The notes under the pieces: generated by a model
What the model was told of the DNA's origin: nothing
The model's database searches: none
The model's input: only the letters and a program-made list of their open reading frames with translations
In this document: one piece after another, positions 7,944 through 17,543 of the stretch
Layout: every line of letters begins with the position of its first letter
How positions within the stretch are numbered: the stretch's first letter is position 1
Source of the DNA: Aquibacillus kalidii
GTDB taxonomy: Bacteria; Bacillota; Bacilli; Bacillales; Amphibacillaceae
Assembly (NCBI RefSeq): GCF_014280935.1
Contig: NZ_JACLZI010000053.1
Coordinates: forward strand, 1-45,173
DNA length: 45,173 bases
Direction of reading: 5' to 3'
Program-made: the position numbers and the translations under genes

Positions 7944-9959
7944 TTAGGCAAGACCTACTAGTTTTCCTACCTGATAAATAATCAAAACTAAAATATAAGC
8001 TATTGATAGCCCATATGCTATCGATAGAAACATCCACTTTTTTGAGTGACTTTCTTTTTTGATTACCGCTACAGTAGCTAAACAAGGTACATATAACAAA
8101 ACAAAAACCATAAATCCATATGCTGATAGTGGCGAGAATTGTTCTACCATAAATCCTTGTAATTGTGCTTCTGGTACAAAATAAATAATACTCATCGTTG
8201 CCACAACAACTTCTTTTGCAAGAAAACCTGTTAGTAAAGAAGCCGCGGCTTGCCAAGTACCAAATCCTAACGGAATAAGAATCGGGGCAATTAGGCCTCC
8301 GATTAATGCTAAAAAGCTATCGTTCATATCTACAGCAAAACCACTTGGACCCGCATAAGACAGAAACCAGATCAAAACAGAGCCACCGAAGATATACGTT
8401 CCAGCTTTTCTAATAAATCCTTTCCCTTTCTCCCAAGTAGAACGCCATAATGTACGCACTTGCGGAAGACGATAAGGTGGTAACTCCATAATAAATAGTG
8501 ATTTCTCATTCTTATACGTTGTAGATGACATAACTTTTGCAACGATAAGCGCAACAAATATTCCTAGTAAATAAAGGGATAGAACTACTAGTGCTTGATA
8601 TTTTGCAAAAAAAGCCCCTACAAACAAGGCATATACCGGGAGACGTGCAGAGCATGACATAAAAGGTGTCAACATAATAGTTAGCATTCTTTCTTTTGGC
8701 TGTTCAATCGTACGAGCAGCCATTACACCAGGAACGTTACAGCCAAACCCAATAATTAAGGGGATAAAAGCTTTACCATTCAAACCGATCCCCTCCATCA
8801 ATCGGTCCATTACAACAGCAACTCTCGCCATGTACCCTGAGTCTTCTAATAGCGATAAAAAGAAAAACAGGATAAAAATTTGAGGAATAAAAACTAGCAC
8901 TCCCCCTACTCCAGACACAATTCCATTTAACACTAAAGCTTCTATGAAAGCACTCGCCCCAATTACCTGAAGAAATGATTCTATTGCATCAGTCAGCGGC
9001 CCTGTAAAAAAGGCATCTAGCAAATCTGATAAAGGGAATCCTAACCAATCAAAAGTAAGCATAAACATTAAAAACATAAGTCCTAAAAAGATCGGAATAC
9101 CTAGAAGTTTGTGTGTTACGATTCGATCGACTTGATCGGTCAATGTAGGCATACTTTGTTTACTTATAGACACGCTAGAATTTAGTAAACTATCAATATA
9201 AGCTTCTCTTATATGATGAATGTGTTGTTGAAGGGTTTGAGCAATGTTCTTGTTAAGAAGTTCTGACTCTGTTTGTGAGCAAATTTGTTCGAGCTCTTGT
9301 AAATGTGAGAATCCTTTAATTTGACTCAGAATACGATTATTTCCCTCTAAAATTTGAAGTGCCATCCATCTTTTATGCTGCACATTATAGGCTGTTAACA
9401 AGGAAGTAATACGTCCAATTGCTGATTCAACAACTGGACCATAGTCTAACGTCAAAGGATGAATGGTCTTCTTTTCATTTTCCTTAAAGTAATTAATCAG
9501 ATCTTTACATCCTTTTCCTGTGCGAGCAACAATCGGCATTACCGGAATACCTAAAGAAGAAGATAAACACTGATAATCAATCTTAATCCCACGCAGCTTA
9601 GCAACGTCGGTCATATTGAGTCCTATTACCATTGGTTTACCTAGTTCTAATAGCTGAACAGTCAACTGAAGATTTCGCTTTAATTGGGATGCGTCTACGA
9701 TGTTTAAAATATCTGTGAAGGAATCCTGTAGGAGAAAATCTGTTACAACGCCTTCATCTTTGGAAATAGGACTTATTGTATATATACCAGGAAGATCGAT
9801 AAGTTCGCCAAGTTGTTTTTTGATGATGCCTACTTTCTTCTCTACTGTTACCCCACTCCAATTCCCAACATACTCATAAGAACCTGTTAAAGAATTAAAT
9901 AAAGATGTTTTTCCTGTATTCGGGTTTCCTATTAGTGCAATTTGTTGTGCGTGCATCAT
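7944..9959 (-). CDS. feoB: Ferrous iron transporter FeoB
   Basis: A 671-residue inner-membrane Fe(II) transporter. The N-terminal G domain has G1 GNPNTGKTS (about 12-20), G3 DLPGIYT and G4 NMTD. A helical spacer follows, then a polytopic membrane domain with two Gate-type segments containing conserved cysteines (GFGCNVPGVMA and FMSCSARLPVY). Length is normal for Firmicutes. The ATG overlaps the feoA stop (ATGA). The operon order is feoA-feoB-Cys-rich protein. Confidence 0.96.
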   Translation of the reverse strand: MMHAQQIALIGNPNTGKTSLFNSLTGSYEYVGNWSGVTVEKKVGIIKKQLGELIDLPGIYTISPISKDEGVVTDFLLQDSFTDILNIVDASQLKRNLQLTVQLLELGKPMVIGLNMTDVAKLRGIKIDYQCLSSSLGIPVMPIVARTGKGCKDLINYFKENEKKTIHPLTLDYGPVVESAIGRITSLLTAYNVQHKRWMALQILEGNNRILSQIKGFSHLQELEQICSQTESELLNKNIAQTLQQHIHHIREAYIDSLLNSSVSISKQSMPTLTDQVDRIVTHKLLGIPIFLGLMFLMFMLTFDWLGFPLSDLLDAFFTGPLTDAIESFLQVIGASAFIEALVLNGIVSGVGGVLVFIPQIFILFFFLSLLEDSGYMARVAVVMDRLMEGIGLNGKAFIPLIIGFGCNVPGVMAARTIEQPKERMLTIMLTPFMSCSARLPVYALFVGAFFAKYQALVVLSLYLLGIFVALIVAKVMSSTTYKNEKSLFIMELPPYRLPQVRTLWRSTWEKGKGFIRKAGTYIFGGSVLIWFLSYAGPSGFAVDMNDSFLALIGGLIAPILIPLGFGTWQAAASLLTGFLAKEVVVATMSIIYFVPEAQLQGFMVEQFSPLSAYGFMVFVLLYVPCLATVAVIKKESHSKKWMFLSIAYGLSIAYILVLIIYQVGKLVGLA

Positions 9960-10180
9960 TTTCTAACCTCAATTCGCATCGCCTCATCAAGACGAATACT
10001 TATACAAAGTCCACATGTTTCAATCATACAAGGACCACCAAATGGTAGCTTTCGTTTTAAACAGATTTCCTCATTTTCCTTCACACCAAGTTGAACTAGT
10101 CTACGCTGAACAATTTTACTAACAGCTGAAAAGTCTCGTACATGTGCTTTCTCACCTTGAGCTAGTTCTGTCAAATTCAT
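9956..10180 (-). CDS. feoA: Ferrous iron transport accessory protein FeoA
   Basis: A 74-residue SH3-like protein beginning MNLTELAQGEKAHV, the usual size for FeoA, which binds FeoB and is needed for iron uptake. The start at 10180 is chosen because AAGGGAG lies nine bases upstream. The longer in-frame opening at 10234 would place the start codon at the predicted transcription start. It overlaps feoB by four bases. Confidence 0.92.
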   Translation of the reverse strand: MNLTELAQGEKAHVRDFSAVSKIVQRRLVQLGVKENEEICLKRKLPFGGPCMIETCGLCISIRLDEAMRIEVRK

Positions 10181-10218
10181 AAACCGTTTCTCCCTTACAA
10201 ATAATTCAGTCACGTAAT

Positions 10219-10233
10219 TGAAAATGCTTCTCA
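10219..10233 (-). promoter_or_regulatory. Fur-like box over the feo transcription start
   Basis: TGAAAATGCTTCTCA agrees at 12 of 15 positions (counting the free centre) with the Bacillus 7-1-7 Fur box TGATAATnATTATCA. It lies immediately downstream of the inferred feo transcription start, where an iron-bound repressor would block transcription. Confidence 0.55.
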
Positions 10234-10240
10234 TTTAGAT

Positions 10241-10282
10241 ATTATCAGATATTTCCATCATCCATCTGTGATAAATATCACA
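10241..10282 (-). promoter_or_regulatory. Fnr-type box and -10 element of feo operon
   Basis: TGTGATAAATATCACA (10267-10282) matches the Fnr consensus TGTGA-N6-TCACA exactly. On the minus strand a GATAAT -10 element (10241-10246) lies so that the box is centred about 41 bases upstream of the expected start (near 10234). That is the standard activator geometry for Bacillus Fnr. Anaerobic induction of Fe(II) uptake is inferred. Confidence 0.7.
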
Positions 10283-10368
10283 AATTCCATAAATATCTTG
10301 TTTTTAACTTAATTAAAGAGTTAATACTTAAAAATTGGAAATATTACATGTAGAGGAGGTGTTTTTTT

Positions 10369-10527
10369 ATGAACAATAACTATCGTGAGTACCGTACTGG
10401 ACAGGGGGTACCCGAATCAGGTCATTACATATGTCAGTCTGGAAAAAAAGCGAAGTTGAATAAGGATGATAAGTTCCCAGCTTGTCCGGTAAGTGGAAAT
10501 GAGACACACTGGACACATGAAGAATAA
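10369..10527 (+). CDS. Small YjzC-like protein
   Basis: A 52-residue protein starting MNNNYREYRTGQGVPESG, with Cys22 in YICQSG and Cys39 in FPACP, and a C-terminal HWTH. The pattern (R-x-G-x-x-V-P-x-S-G-x-Y, later F-P-x-C-P) recalls the YjzC-type small proteins of bacilli, and the cysteines could bind a metal. The ribosome site is GAGGAGGTG. It has its own terminator and is divergent from feo. Function is unknown. Confidence 0.7.
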   Translation: MNNNYREYRTGQGVPESGHYICQSGKKAKLNKDDKFPACPVSGNETHWTHEE

Positions 10528-10541
10528 ATGATAAGCCTAGT

Positions 10542-10571
10542 GCCATTGTGGAGATACCCACAATGGCCTTT
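10542..10571 (+). terminator. Terminator of the 52-residue gene
   Basis: GCCATTGTGG pairs with CCACAATGGC around a short loop, followed by CTTTTC. Confidence 0.85.
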
Positions 10572-10652
10572 TCATTAGGCCATATGGAAACAATTATTGC
10601 TTTTGCTGCTTTTGTCGCAATACCCATAAAATGCGTCGCAAGAAATTATTCT

Positions 10653-10906
10653 ATCCATTTCAATCGTTGCGGTATTTTTAGGTAGAATAAATTAGCGCAC
10701 TAATCCATTTCAATCGTTGCGGTATTTTAAGTTAGAGCAAATTATCTGCACTAATCCATCTCAATCGTTACGGTATTTTGGGCTAGAACAAATTAAACGC
10801 ACTAATCCATCCCATTCGTTGCGGTATTTTGAGGTAGAACAAATTAAACGCACTAATCCCTCCCATTCGTTGCGGTATTTTGAGGTAGAAGAAATTAAAC
10901 GCACTA
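10653..10906. repeat. Five tandem copies of a 51-bp unit
   Basis: Units begin with ATCC at 10653, 10703, 10754, 10805 and 10856 (periods 50, 51, 51 and 51). Each holds a core TCGTTGCGGTATTTT and ends GCACTA. The last two copies are nearly identical and the earlier ones more diverged, so the array seems to have grown from its right end. There are no spacers, so it is not CRISPR. A 17-residue-periodic reading frame across it is an effect of the period being divisible by three. Confidence 0.9.
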
Positions 10907-11033
10907 CTGTATAATATAAGTAAGAAATGACCAATTGTGTGTGTCTGAAGATATCCTTCCCTATTAGTTACACCTTCAAAATTTATTAAATTTACGAAAT
11001 AACCATCGTTACATACGTAAAGGAGAAATCTTA

Positions 11034-12095
11034 ATGATACGACTAGCTAAAAAGCGAAATATAGTGTATCTAATTTTAATATTTATCATTCTAACGGCGA
11101 ATTACTTGCTTTATCATTTGCCAATATTAGGAGTACTGCCTGATAATGTAGTTGTCGGTTCTATCATTGATTTATTAATCGTTATTCCATTATTAAGTTA
11201 CTTTTTAATTATAAGAAATAAATACTCCATTAAATATGTTGCCATAGCCGTATTGGCTGGCTATGGTGCTGCTAAACTAATTATTCCACACGCTCATCTT
11301 AGCCAGGTTGATTTTCTTCTTTATCTCGTGCTAGTACCTGAAGTTATTGTCCTATTTGTTGAACTATTTATCTTGTTTAAACTAATAAAGACCCTACCAA
11401 TACTGATAAATAAGTTTAAATCGTTAAAAATGACTAATCCCTTTTTCAAAATGAACCTACAGGACGCTATTGAAACTACCCACCATGGGAATCGTTTATT
11501 GTCTATTTTGGCTACAGAAATATCTTTATTCTATTATGCTATATTTAGTTGGAGGAAAAACATCCAGATAACAAACGGAGAATGCTTTACATATCACAAA
11601 AAAACTAGCACTATAGCAGTACACATCATGTTACTACACGCTATTGTTCTGGAGACCATAGCCTTCCACCTACTCATACACCAATGGAATCCTTATGTAT
11701 CCTATGTTTTATTATTGGTAAATGGCTATAGTATTCTATTTATCTTAGCTGAAATCCAAGCAATAAGATTAACTCCATTTTGGCTAACCAATAAGAAGTT
11801 ATACCTTTATGTTGGCCAGACAAAAGGGATGACTATTCCATTGACTGAAATTAGTGAAATAAAAGAATATCAAGGATTAGCAAAACTATCTAAGGCTGAT
11901 ACAAAGACTGTTTTTAAAGCAACCGTTGCAGACATGGAATTAGAACCATCTAAACCACAACTAGAAGTAATATTAAATAACCCTATAAAATTGTATTTAA
12001 TGTACGGCATGACTAGGAAAGTTGACAGAGTGTTACTCAATGTAGATGATCCAAAAAAATTCATCGATAAGATTAAGCAATATATAAACCTATAA
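11034..12095 (+). CDS. Hypothetical multi-pass membrane protein
   Basis: A 353-residue protein with about seven hydrophobic segments grouped as 8-25, 40-60, 65-85, 92-118, 160-172, 193-212 and 217-240. These are followed by a soluble C-terminal domain of about 110 residues that reads like a PH-type beta domain (KLYLYVGQTKGMTIPLTEISEIKEY). Similar Bacillus proteins are sometimes labelled beta-carotene monooxygenase, apparently without evidence. No catalytic motif is visible. The ribosome site is AAAGGAGAA. It may share context with the AraC gene that follows after 96 bases. Confidence 0.6.
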   Translation: MIRLAKKRNIVYLILIFIILTANYLLYHLPILGVLPDNVVVGSIIDLLIVIPLLSYFLIIRNKYSIKYVAIAVLAGYGAAKLIIPHAHLSQVDFLLYLVLVPEVIVLFVELFILFKLIKTLPILINKFKSLKMTNPFFKMNLQDAIETTHHGNRLLSILATEISLFYYAIFSWRKNIQITNGECFTYHKKTSTIAVHIMLLHAIVLETIAFHLLIHQWNPYVSYVLLLVNGYSILFILAEIQAIRLTPFWLTNKKLYLYVGQTKGMTIPLTEISEIKEYQGLAKLSKADTKTVFKATVADMELEPSKPQLEVILNNPIKLYLMYGMTRKVDRVLLNVDDPKKFIDKIKQYINL

Positions 12096-12191
12096 GTTAA
12101 GCAATAAACCCATCTTTTAAGTGTTTTAATTCCTTCTATAATAATACAAATTTATAAATAACTTTCTAAAAGTAGATAGGTGGAATAGACC

Positions 12192-13415
12192 ATGCAAAAA
12201 ATTTCGAAACAAACCTTAAACAATGTAATACACCTAGTATCCAATACATTTCATCTTCCAGTCATACTTATAAACTCTATACAGGCAGATCTACAACAAA
12301 TCTTTCCTGGTTTTACTTTAAATCCAATATACGCTACTACAGAAGAATACATAGCCAAGCTTACAGAAGCATTACCACAGACATCTCCAATTCACATCGT
12401 ATCCCCTACAACACTTGAAAATATAATCTGTATCGATGTTTTAGTAGAGGGTCTCCCGAAAAGTACTTTATGTATTGGTCCATCGATTTACTCAAGTTTA
12501 GAAAACAATCAAGCTATAAAACACACAAATGAGACAGCTGTGAAACCAATGGATCTTAAAATAGAAGATTACTATAATAGATTACCCGTAATTAACCAGA
12601 TTGAATTAATTAATATTGCAAAGGTTATTTATTTTATGCTTTTTCAGCAAGCAGTTGAAACGATAGATATTGTTCAACAACACAACGGGTCCACTATTCA
12701 GGCAGGAGAATCAGATCTGGAGCTCTCAAAAAATCGACAAGAAGAAGACTTTCATCATGATTGGTTATATGAAATAGACATTTTGCATTGTATCAAAGAG
12801 GGGAATAAAGAAACATTGCTAGAGAAACTATTCATTCCTCCTAACGGCCGGATAGGTACGTTATCTAAAACGAGCCCATTAAGGGATCAAAAGAACCTCG
12901 CCATAAGTTTGATCACTCTGGCTACCCGTTCCGCTATGGAAGGCGGTCTCAATCCAGAATTAGCCTATACAATGAGTGATATTTTCATACAAAATATAGA
13001 GGAATTAAACGATAAGCATAAAGTTCGGAACTATATGTTCGATGTATTGATAGACTTTGCTGACCGCGTTAAAACTAGTAGAAAAAAGCAGTATTCTAGA
13101 GTTATAAATACGTGTATGAGCTTTATTTTTAAACACCTGTATAATGAGATTACACTATCACAGCTAGCAGCTATTACAGAAATGAATTCTTCTTACCTCT
13201 CCACACTATTTAAAAAAGAAGTTGGGATTTCTTTAAGTTCATATATCCAAAAAGAAAGAATAGAAGAGGCCAAGAGCTTACTACTACTCACTAGTTACTC
13301 GTTAACGGATATATGTTCCCTCCTTCAATTTTCAGATCAGAGCTATTTCACAAAAGTTTTTAAAGATGTTACAGGTTTGACTCCAAAGAAGTATAGAGTA
13401 AGCTTGCCATCCTAA
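12192..13415 (+). CDS. AraC-family transcriptional regulator
   Basis: A 407-residue regulator. The C-terminal 100 residues are a double helix-turn-helix AraC domain (LSQLAAITEMNSSYLSTLFKK, then LTDICSLLQFSDQSYFTKVFK, ending GLTPKKYR). The long N-terminal part (about 300 residues) is an uncharacterised sensor region. It is not next to an obvious target operon on the same strand; the nearest catabolic gene is the beta-glucosidase about 0.8 kb away on the other strand. The terminator at 13434 closes the unit. Confidence 0.88.
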   Translation: MQKISKQTLNNVIHLVSNTFHLPVILINSIQADLQQIFPGFTLNPIYATTEEYIAKLTEALPQTSPIHIVSPTTLENIICIDVLVEGLPKSTLCIGPSIYSSLENNQAIKHTNETAVKPMDLKIEDYYNRLPVINQIELINIAKVIYFMLFQQAVETIDIVQQHNGSTIQAGESDLELSKNRQEEDFHHDWLYEIDILHCIKEGNKETLLEKLFIPPNGRIGTLSKTSPLRDQKNLAISLITLATRSAMEGGLNPELAYTMSDIFIQNIEELNDKHKVRNYMFDVLIDFADRVKTSRKKQYSRVINTCMSFIFKHLYNEITLSQLAAITEMNSSYLSTLFKKEVGISLSSYIQKERIEEAKSLLLLTSYSLTDICSLLQFSDQSYFTKVFKDVTGLTPKKYRVSLPS

Positions 13416-13433
13416 CTGCTTTGTAAATGGATA

Positions 13434-13479
13434 CGACAAAAAACAAAATCGTCATCTTAGTACGTTTTGTTTTTTGTCG
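13434..13479. terminator. Bidirectional terminator
   Basis: CGACAAAAAACAAAA and TTTTGTTTTTTGTCG form a long stem between the convergent AraC gene and the 141-residue gene. Confidence 0.85.
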
Positions 13480-13483
13480 ATGT

Positions 13484-13909
13484 TTATTTTGGTAAAATTA
13501 ACGCTTCCATTTCACCTGTATCGCCATTAATCAAACTTTGTAATCTACTCGTCAAAACATCTAGTTGATTCGGTTCCGTTGTCAGATAGAACTTGGACAC
13601 TATCCGATCAGGTGGGTCTAAGTTATTGTCCACATCAACTTCTATACCAACTATACCTCTCCTGTTTTTCAGGAAAAATCTTAATGAAAGATAGTGTGTG
13701 GCAGATTCGTTCCCCGATATCCATCTATAATCACTGTTTCCAAGTTCGTTACTAAAGTTCATTATCCCTCTACGAAGTTCCATAAGTGCATCGTTATCTG
13801 TGTAAATATCCTGTGTTAACGTAATATTGTTACTAGTAAATACAATCCGTAATTCAAAAAAATGTGCATCAGACCATATTTTTTTGATTTTTAATCCATG
13901 TTCTACCAC
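13484..13909 (-). CDS. Hypothetical protein
   Basis: A 141-residue soluble protein with alternating hydrophobic/charged patterning suggestive of a beta-rich fold (FFELRIVFTSNNITLTQDIY; GIVGIEVDVDNN). There is no signal peptide and no recognised family. It starts with GTG, supported by a GGGGGAG ribosome site about eight bases upstream. Such small acidic beta proteins in bacilli are often immunity-like or WapI-like, but nothing here proves that. Confidence 0.55.
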   Translation of the reverse strand: MVEHGLKIKKIWSDAHFFELRIVFTSNNITLTQDIYTDNDALMELRRGIMNFSNELGNSDYRWISGNESATHYLSLRFFLKNRRGIVGIEVDVDNNLDPPDRIVSKFYLTTEPNQLDVLTSRLQSLINGDTGEMEALILPK

Positions 13910-14189
13910 TCCAGCTTCTCCCCCATCAAATCATATCAATAGACAATTAATTCAAACCTCTTGCTTTCTTCCATGAATAACTAGCACCTAATACTCTTAT
14001 AGTACCATAAACTAACAATTTATCTTCCTCTACCTCTTATAAACCTCCACGCCCACGGAAAGCGGAATATTCTGCCTAAGCGAGTTATAGCAATCATCCA
14101 ATTATTTTTTTACTGCATCGTCTATAATTTTGTGACAAAACAGCAATAGTTATGGGAATACCCTTGAATTATAATATACTTTATAGCTA
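13910..14189. other. Intergenic region with a degenerate repeat
   Basis: Within this stretch, about 14048-14100 (CGCCCACGGAAAGCGGAATA and onwards) is a decayed piece of the dispersed repeat also seen at 21300-21362. I see no coding signal in the rest. Confidence 0.55.
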
Positions 14190-14225
14190 GAAAAAGCCTA
14201 AATCACATGTGATTTAGGCTTTTTC
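14190..14225. terminator. Palindromic terminator of beta-glucosidase gene
   Basis: AAAAAGCCTAAATCACATG and its exact complement make a 36-base perfect palindrome ending in T-runs in both directions, four bases beyond the bglucosidase stop at 14230. Confidence 0.9.
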
Positions 14226-14229
14226 TTGA

Positions 14230-16530
14230 TTATATTTGCTTAATAGACTGGTGTACGGCATCGTTAAATTGGGCAATTAATCCCTCTAACATTTCTTCAG
14301 AGAATTGTCCGCCGCTAAAATTAACTATGGCACGAAGAGGCATATTATTCATCATTGCTTTCATCATTTCAGGTGCATCTCCCTCGCCTTCGCTTCCCTG
14401 CATATTTGCAAAAGGATTAAATTGTTCCATTAATGAATTAGCAATCTTACTCAGGATTGGATCCCTCATAATATCCCCCACAAGTGTATTTCTGTGCACG
14501 AATAAAGGTAGCGTATTTGTTGACTCGACATACAAACTATCCTTCAATACCAAATCTTTTGCTGACTTACCAATACCAATTTCAAAGTCTCCAGATTCAA
14601 CATGCCAATCTTTTAACTGAACATTGTAGTATGCAAAAGCTCTCTTATCTAAGGTAAAGACAACGGTCTGCTCTTCACCTGGCTGCAAATATACCTTTTC
14701 AAATCCTTTTAATTCCTTTTCAGGCCGTATCACCGTACTTTCCGGATCCTTCACGTATAATTGAACGACTTCTTTACCAGCAATCGTACCTGTATTTTTA
14801 ACATTCACTTCCACTCTAACTTCTGCTGTATCTTTCACTTTTTTATCACTTATTGCCAGGTTGCTATATTCAAAACTCGTATAGCTTAACCCGAATCCGA
14901 ATGGGAACAATGGCTCTATTTGTTTTGTATCATAATACCTGTAGCCCACGAAAATCCCCTCTTTGTATTCCACTACATCACCTTCACCTGGGAAGTTTAA
15001 ATAAGAAGGATTGTCACTTAGTTTAACTGGAAACGTCTCCGCTAGTCTCCCACTGGGATTTTTAACCCCATACAACACATCTGCTATTGCTCCACCAAAC
15101 GCTTGGCCTCCTAAATATGCTTCTACTAATCCTTTGGTTTTGCTTAACCAAGGCATTTCTATAGGTGCGCCATTACTAAGCACTACTACTAAATTAGGCT
15201 GAACTTCGGCAATAGCTTCCAATAGTAATTGATGGTTTTCTGGCATATGAAGATGTTCCCGATCATATCCCTCTGACTCATAACGGTCTGGTAATCCTAC
15301 AAATAAAACAGCTACCGCAGCATCTTGTGCAGCCATTTTTGCTTCCTCAATCAACTGTTCATCTATATCATCTTTATCTAGGTAGTAACCCGGCGCATAT
15401 TTGACCTCGGTACCATTTCCAGCTACTAACTGAATTTGCGCGACAACATCATCAACTTCAGTCGGATTAATGTGTGAGCTTCCTCCACCTTGAATTCTAG
15501 GTTGTTTCGCAAAGGCACCAATGATGGCTACAGAGTCTTCCTTCTTTAATGGCAAAATGGATTCGTCGTTCCTAAGCAGAACCATACTTTCACTCGCTAC
15601 CTCACGGGCTAATTTGTGGTGTTCTTTCTTATCATAAAATGCATGTTCTTTCTTGTTATCCACTGCTCGATATATAATTGTCAACAACCGTTCAACTGCA
15701 ATATTTAACGTTTCTTCCTCAAGTCCACCATTCCTAATGGCCTCAACAATTTTCTTATCACCAATGCCATTATTCGCAGGCATTTCTAACTCTAAACCAG
15801 CCTTTAACCCGTCTACACGTTCATTGACTGCACCCCAGTCAGAAACAACAAACCCTTCAAACCCCCACTCATCTCGAAGAATTTCAGTTAAAAGTCTACT
15901 ATTCTCTGAAGCATATTCTCCATTGACTTTGTTGTATGAGCACATTACAGTCCATGGTTGTGCTTTTTTAACTGCTTGTTCAAAGCTTGCCAAATAAATC
16001 TCTCTTAATGTCCGTTCATCAATAACCGCATCGACAGACATTCTCCGGTGTTCTTGATTATTTGCGGCGAAATGTTTTAAGGACGTTCCAACTCCTTTGC
16101 TTTGGACACCATTAATATGATTGGTTGCCATTTCAGAGGATAGATAAGGATCCTCTGAAAAATATTCAAAGTTTCGCCCGCAAAGTGGTGATCGTTTTAT
16201 GTTAGCGCCAGGTCCAAGTAATACCGCAACATCTTCTGCTTGAGCCTCTTCTCCGAGCGCTTCTCCAACTTTTTTAATCAACTCTTTATCCCAAGTACTA
16301 GCCAAACCAACAGCAGATGGAAAACATGTTGCAGGCACACTGTTATAAATACCTAAGTGATCTGCTCCTTCCGCTTGTTTACGTAATCCGTGTGGTCCAT
16401 CTGTTACCATGACAGATGGAATTTCAAGCCTCTCGATACCTTTTAAATGCCAGAAATCTAATCCAGAGCATAAACTTGCTTTTTCTTCTAACGTTAAACT
16501 ATCTACTATTGATTTTATATCTCGAGCCAT
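14230..16530 (-). CDS. GH3-family beta-glucosidase
   Basis: A 766-residue cytoplasmic (no signal peptide) glycoside hydrolase that removes terminal beta-linked sugars from oligosaccharides. The GH3 N-terminal barrel (about 1-290) carries [14 protein letters not shown] and the nucleophile region [10 protein letters not shown] (Asp near residue 230). The C-terminal GH3 domain (about 310-540) is followed by a fibronectin-III-like domain (about 570-640). A tail of about 90 residues with a Met-rich stretch ([11 protein letters not shown]) ends the protein; related Firmicute enzymes have a similar tail. GGGAGGGAAAG is the ribosome site and a cre-like site lies in the leader. Confidence 0.93.
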   Translation of the reverse strand: MARDIKSIVDSLTLEEKASLCSGLDFWHLKGIERLEIPSVMVTDGPHGLRKQAEGADHLGIYNSVPATCFPSAVGLASTWDKELIKKVGEALGEEAQAEDVAVLLGPGANIKRSPLCGRNFEYFSEDPYLSSEMATNHINGVQSKGVGTSLKHFAANNQEHRRMSVDAVIDERTLREIYLASFEQAVKKAQPWTVMCSYNKVNGEYASENSRLLTEILRDEWGFEGFVVSDWGAVNERVDGLKAGLELEMPANNGIGDKKIVEAIRNGGLEEETLNIAVERLLTIIYRAVDNKKEHAFYDKKEHHKLAREVASESMVLLRNDESILPLKKEDSVAIIGAFAKQPRIQGGGSSHINPTEVDDVVAQIQLVAGNGTEVKYAPGYYLDKDDIDEQLIEEAKMAAQDAAVAVLFVGLPDRYESEGYDREHLHMPENHQLLLEAIAEVQPNLVVVLSNGAPIEMPWLSKTKGLVEAYLGGQAFGGAIADVLYGVKNPSGRLAETFPVKLSDNPSYLNFPGEGDVVEYKEGIFVGYRYYDTKQIEPLFPFGFGLSYTSFEYSNLAISDKKVKDTAEVRVEVNVKNTGTIAGKEVVQLYVKDPESTVIRPEKELKGFEKVYLQPGEEQTVVFTLDKRAFAYYNVQLKDWHVESGDFEIGIGKSAKDLVLKDSLYVESTNTLPLFVHRNTLVGDIMRDPILSKIANSLMEQFNPFANMQGSEGEGDAPEMMKAMMNNMPLRAIVNFSGGQFSEEMLEGLIAQFNDAVHQSIKQI

Positions 16531-16546
16531 TTCTTTCCCTCCCTAT

Positions 16547-16560
16547 TGAAACCGTTTTCT
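16547..16560 (-). promoter_or_regulatory. cre-like catabolite-repression site
   Basis: TGAAACCGTTTTCT agrees with the Bacillus cre pattern TGWAANCGNTNWCA at all but the last base. It lies 17 bases before the beta-glucosidase start, where CcpA or another LacI-family protein would block transcription. The central CG and near-palindrome are typical. Confidence 0.65.
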
Positions 16561-16661
16561 TTATTATAAAACGATTAACGACTCATTTATGGTATTATTT
16601 TTTGTTTTTTAGAAAATATTTTGGATTGTATGATTTTTATCGATTCGAACTTACTATTCTT

Positions 16662-17411
16662 TTACCCTTTCACCCAATATTCACTACCATCATTACTTCT
16701 ATCCATAAATCCATATTCAATTAAGGAACGCCTAAGCGTCACAAAATCACCGAATACTTCTTTTAGTATCTGATTTACCTCCGCTTCACTATATTTTCTC
16801 TCGCGGTTAAATTTAGTAATAATATTTTGAAGAACGACAATTTTTCTTTTCGCCTTGCTAGGAAATGCATCTAACGGAACATCTAACCCTTTTTTAAAAT
16901 AATTCGTCAATACTTTTAATTTCTCTTGCTCCGTAATTGCATATCGTTCATCCACCATTTTAGCCCCCTTATGCACCTTTACTAATTCATCTTCTACAGT
17001 ATCATTCGCTAATAAATCCATTATTGCTAGTAATACCTTTGCCTGTTTTTCTTTCTCCTTTAGTTTAAACCGATGTGTCCGAATAGTTGATGTACTGCCT
17101 GCATCTACTTGCTTAGCAATCTCCTTATCCGTTAAACCATCTTTGAAATGTAATAGAATTTGTTTTTGAATATCAGACAACCCTGTATATTTCTTATCCA
17201 TTCCCACTAAATAGTGAAACATTGAATCATGCTTACTTTGTATGTGCTGTCTAATTGCGTATTGTGCATCATATAAAACGCCATTCTCTCCAGGATATAT
17301 AATCCCTTGTTGATAGGATTCATTACAAATTAAACAGCTGTATGTACTATCCTTTTCCTTGAAAATAAAACCACTTTTTAATTCTTCAACTGTCACAGTA
17401 CCAAAATCCAT
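16662..17411 (-). CDS. DUF2087 regulator with zinc-finger-like N-terminus
   Basis: A 249-residue predicted DNA-binding protein. The N-terminal part has CLIC (about 27-30) and a later HIQSKH pair, spaced like a loose C2-H2 metal site. Residues 75-115 form a LuxR/sigma-like helix-turn-helix (LTDKEIAKQVDAGSTSTIRTHRFKLK). The C-terminal 75 residues match DUF2087 (LDAFPSKAKRKIVVLQNI to SEYWVKG). The start is the ATG at 17411, behind GGAGGTG. It is next to the beta-glucosidase gene on the same strand but 131 bases apart; a regulatory link is possible, not shown. Confidence 0.75.
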   Translation of the reverse strand: MDFGTVTVEELKSGFIFKEKDSTYSCLICNESYQQGIIYPGENGVLYDAQYAIRQHIQSKHDSMFHYLVGMDKKYTGLSDIQKQILLHFKDGLTDKEIAKQVDAGSTSTIRTHRFKLKEKEKQAKVLLAIMDLLANDTVEDELVKVHKGAKMVDERYAITEQEKLKVLTNYFKKGLDVPLDAFPSKAKRKIVVLQNIITKFNRERKYSEAEVNQILKEVFGDFVTLRRSLIEYGFMDRSNDGSEYWVKG

Positions 17412-17543
17412 ACTCAACACCTCCACTTTTCCTATTTAAAAACATAATAACAAAACGTCCTTCAAATAACAAACAAATTTAAACTTTGTTTAAACAGTAT
17501 AGATCTCCAACAATACAATCGACACCGGGATATTTAAAAGAAC

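Noticed and set aside
10653-10906. Possible CRISPR array
   Set aside because: The units are contiguous with no unique spacers, the repeat is 51 bp and there are no cas genes.
10717-10914. A 65-residue ORF with a 17-residue repeat
   Set aside because: It lies wholly within the 51-bp tandem repeats; the periodic frame follows from the repeat length, and there is no ribosome site.
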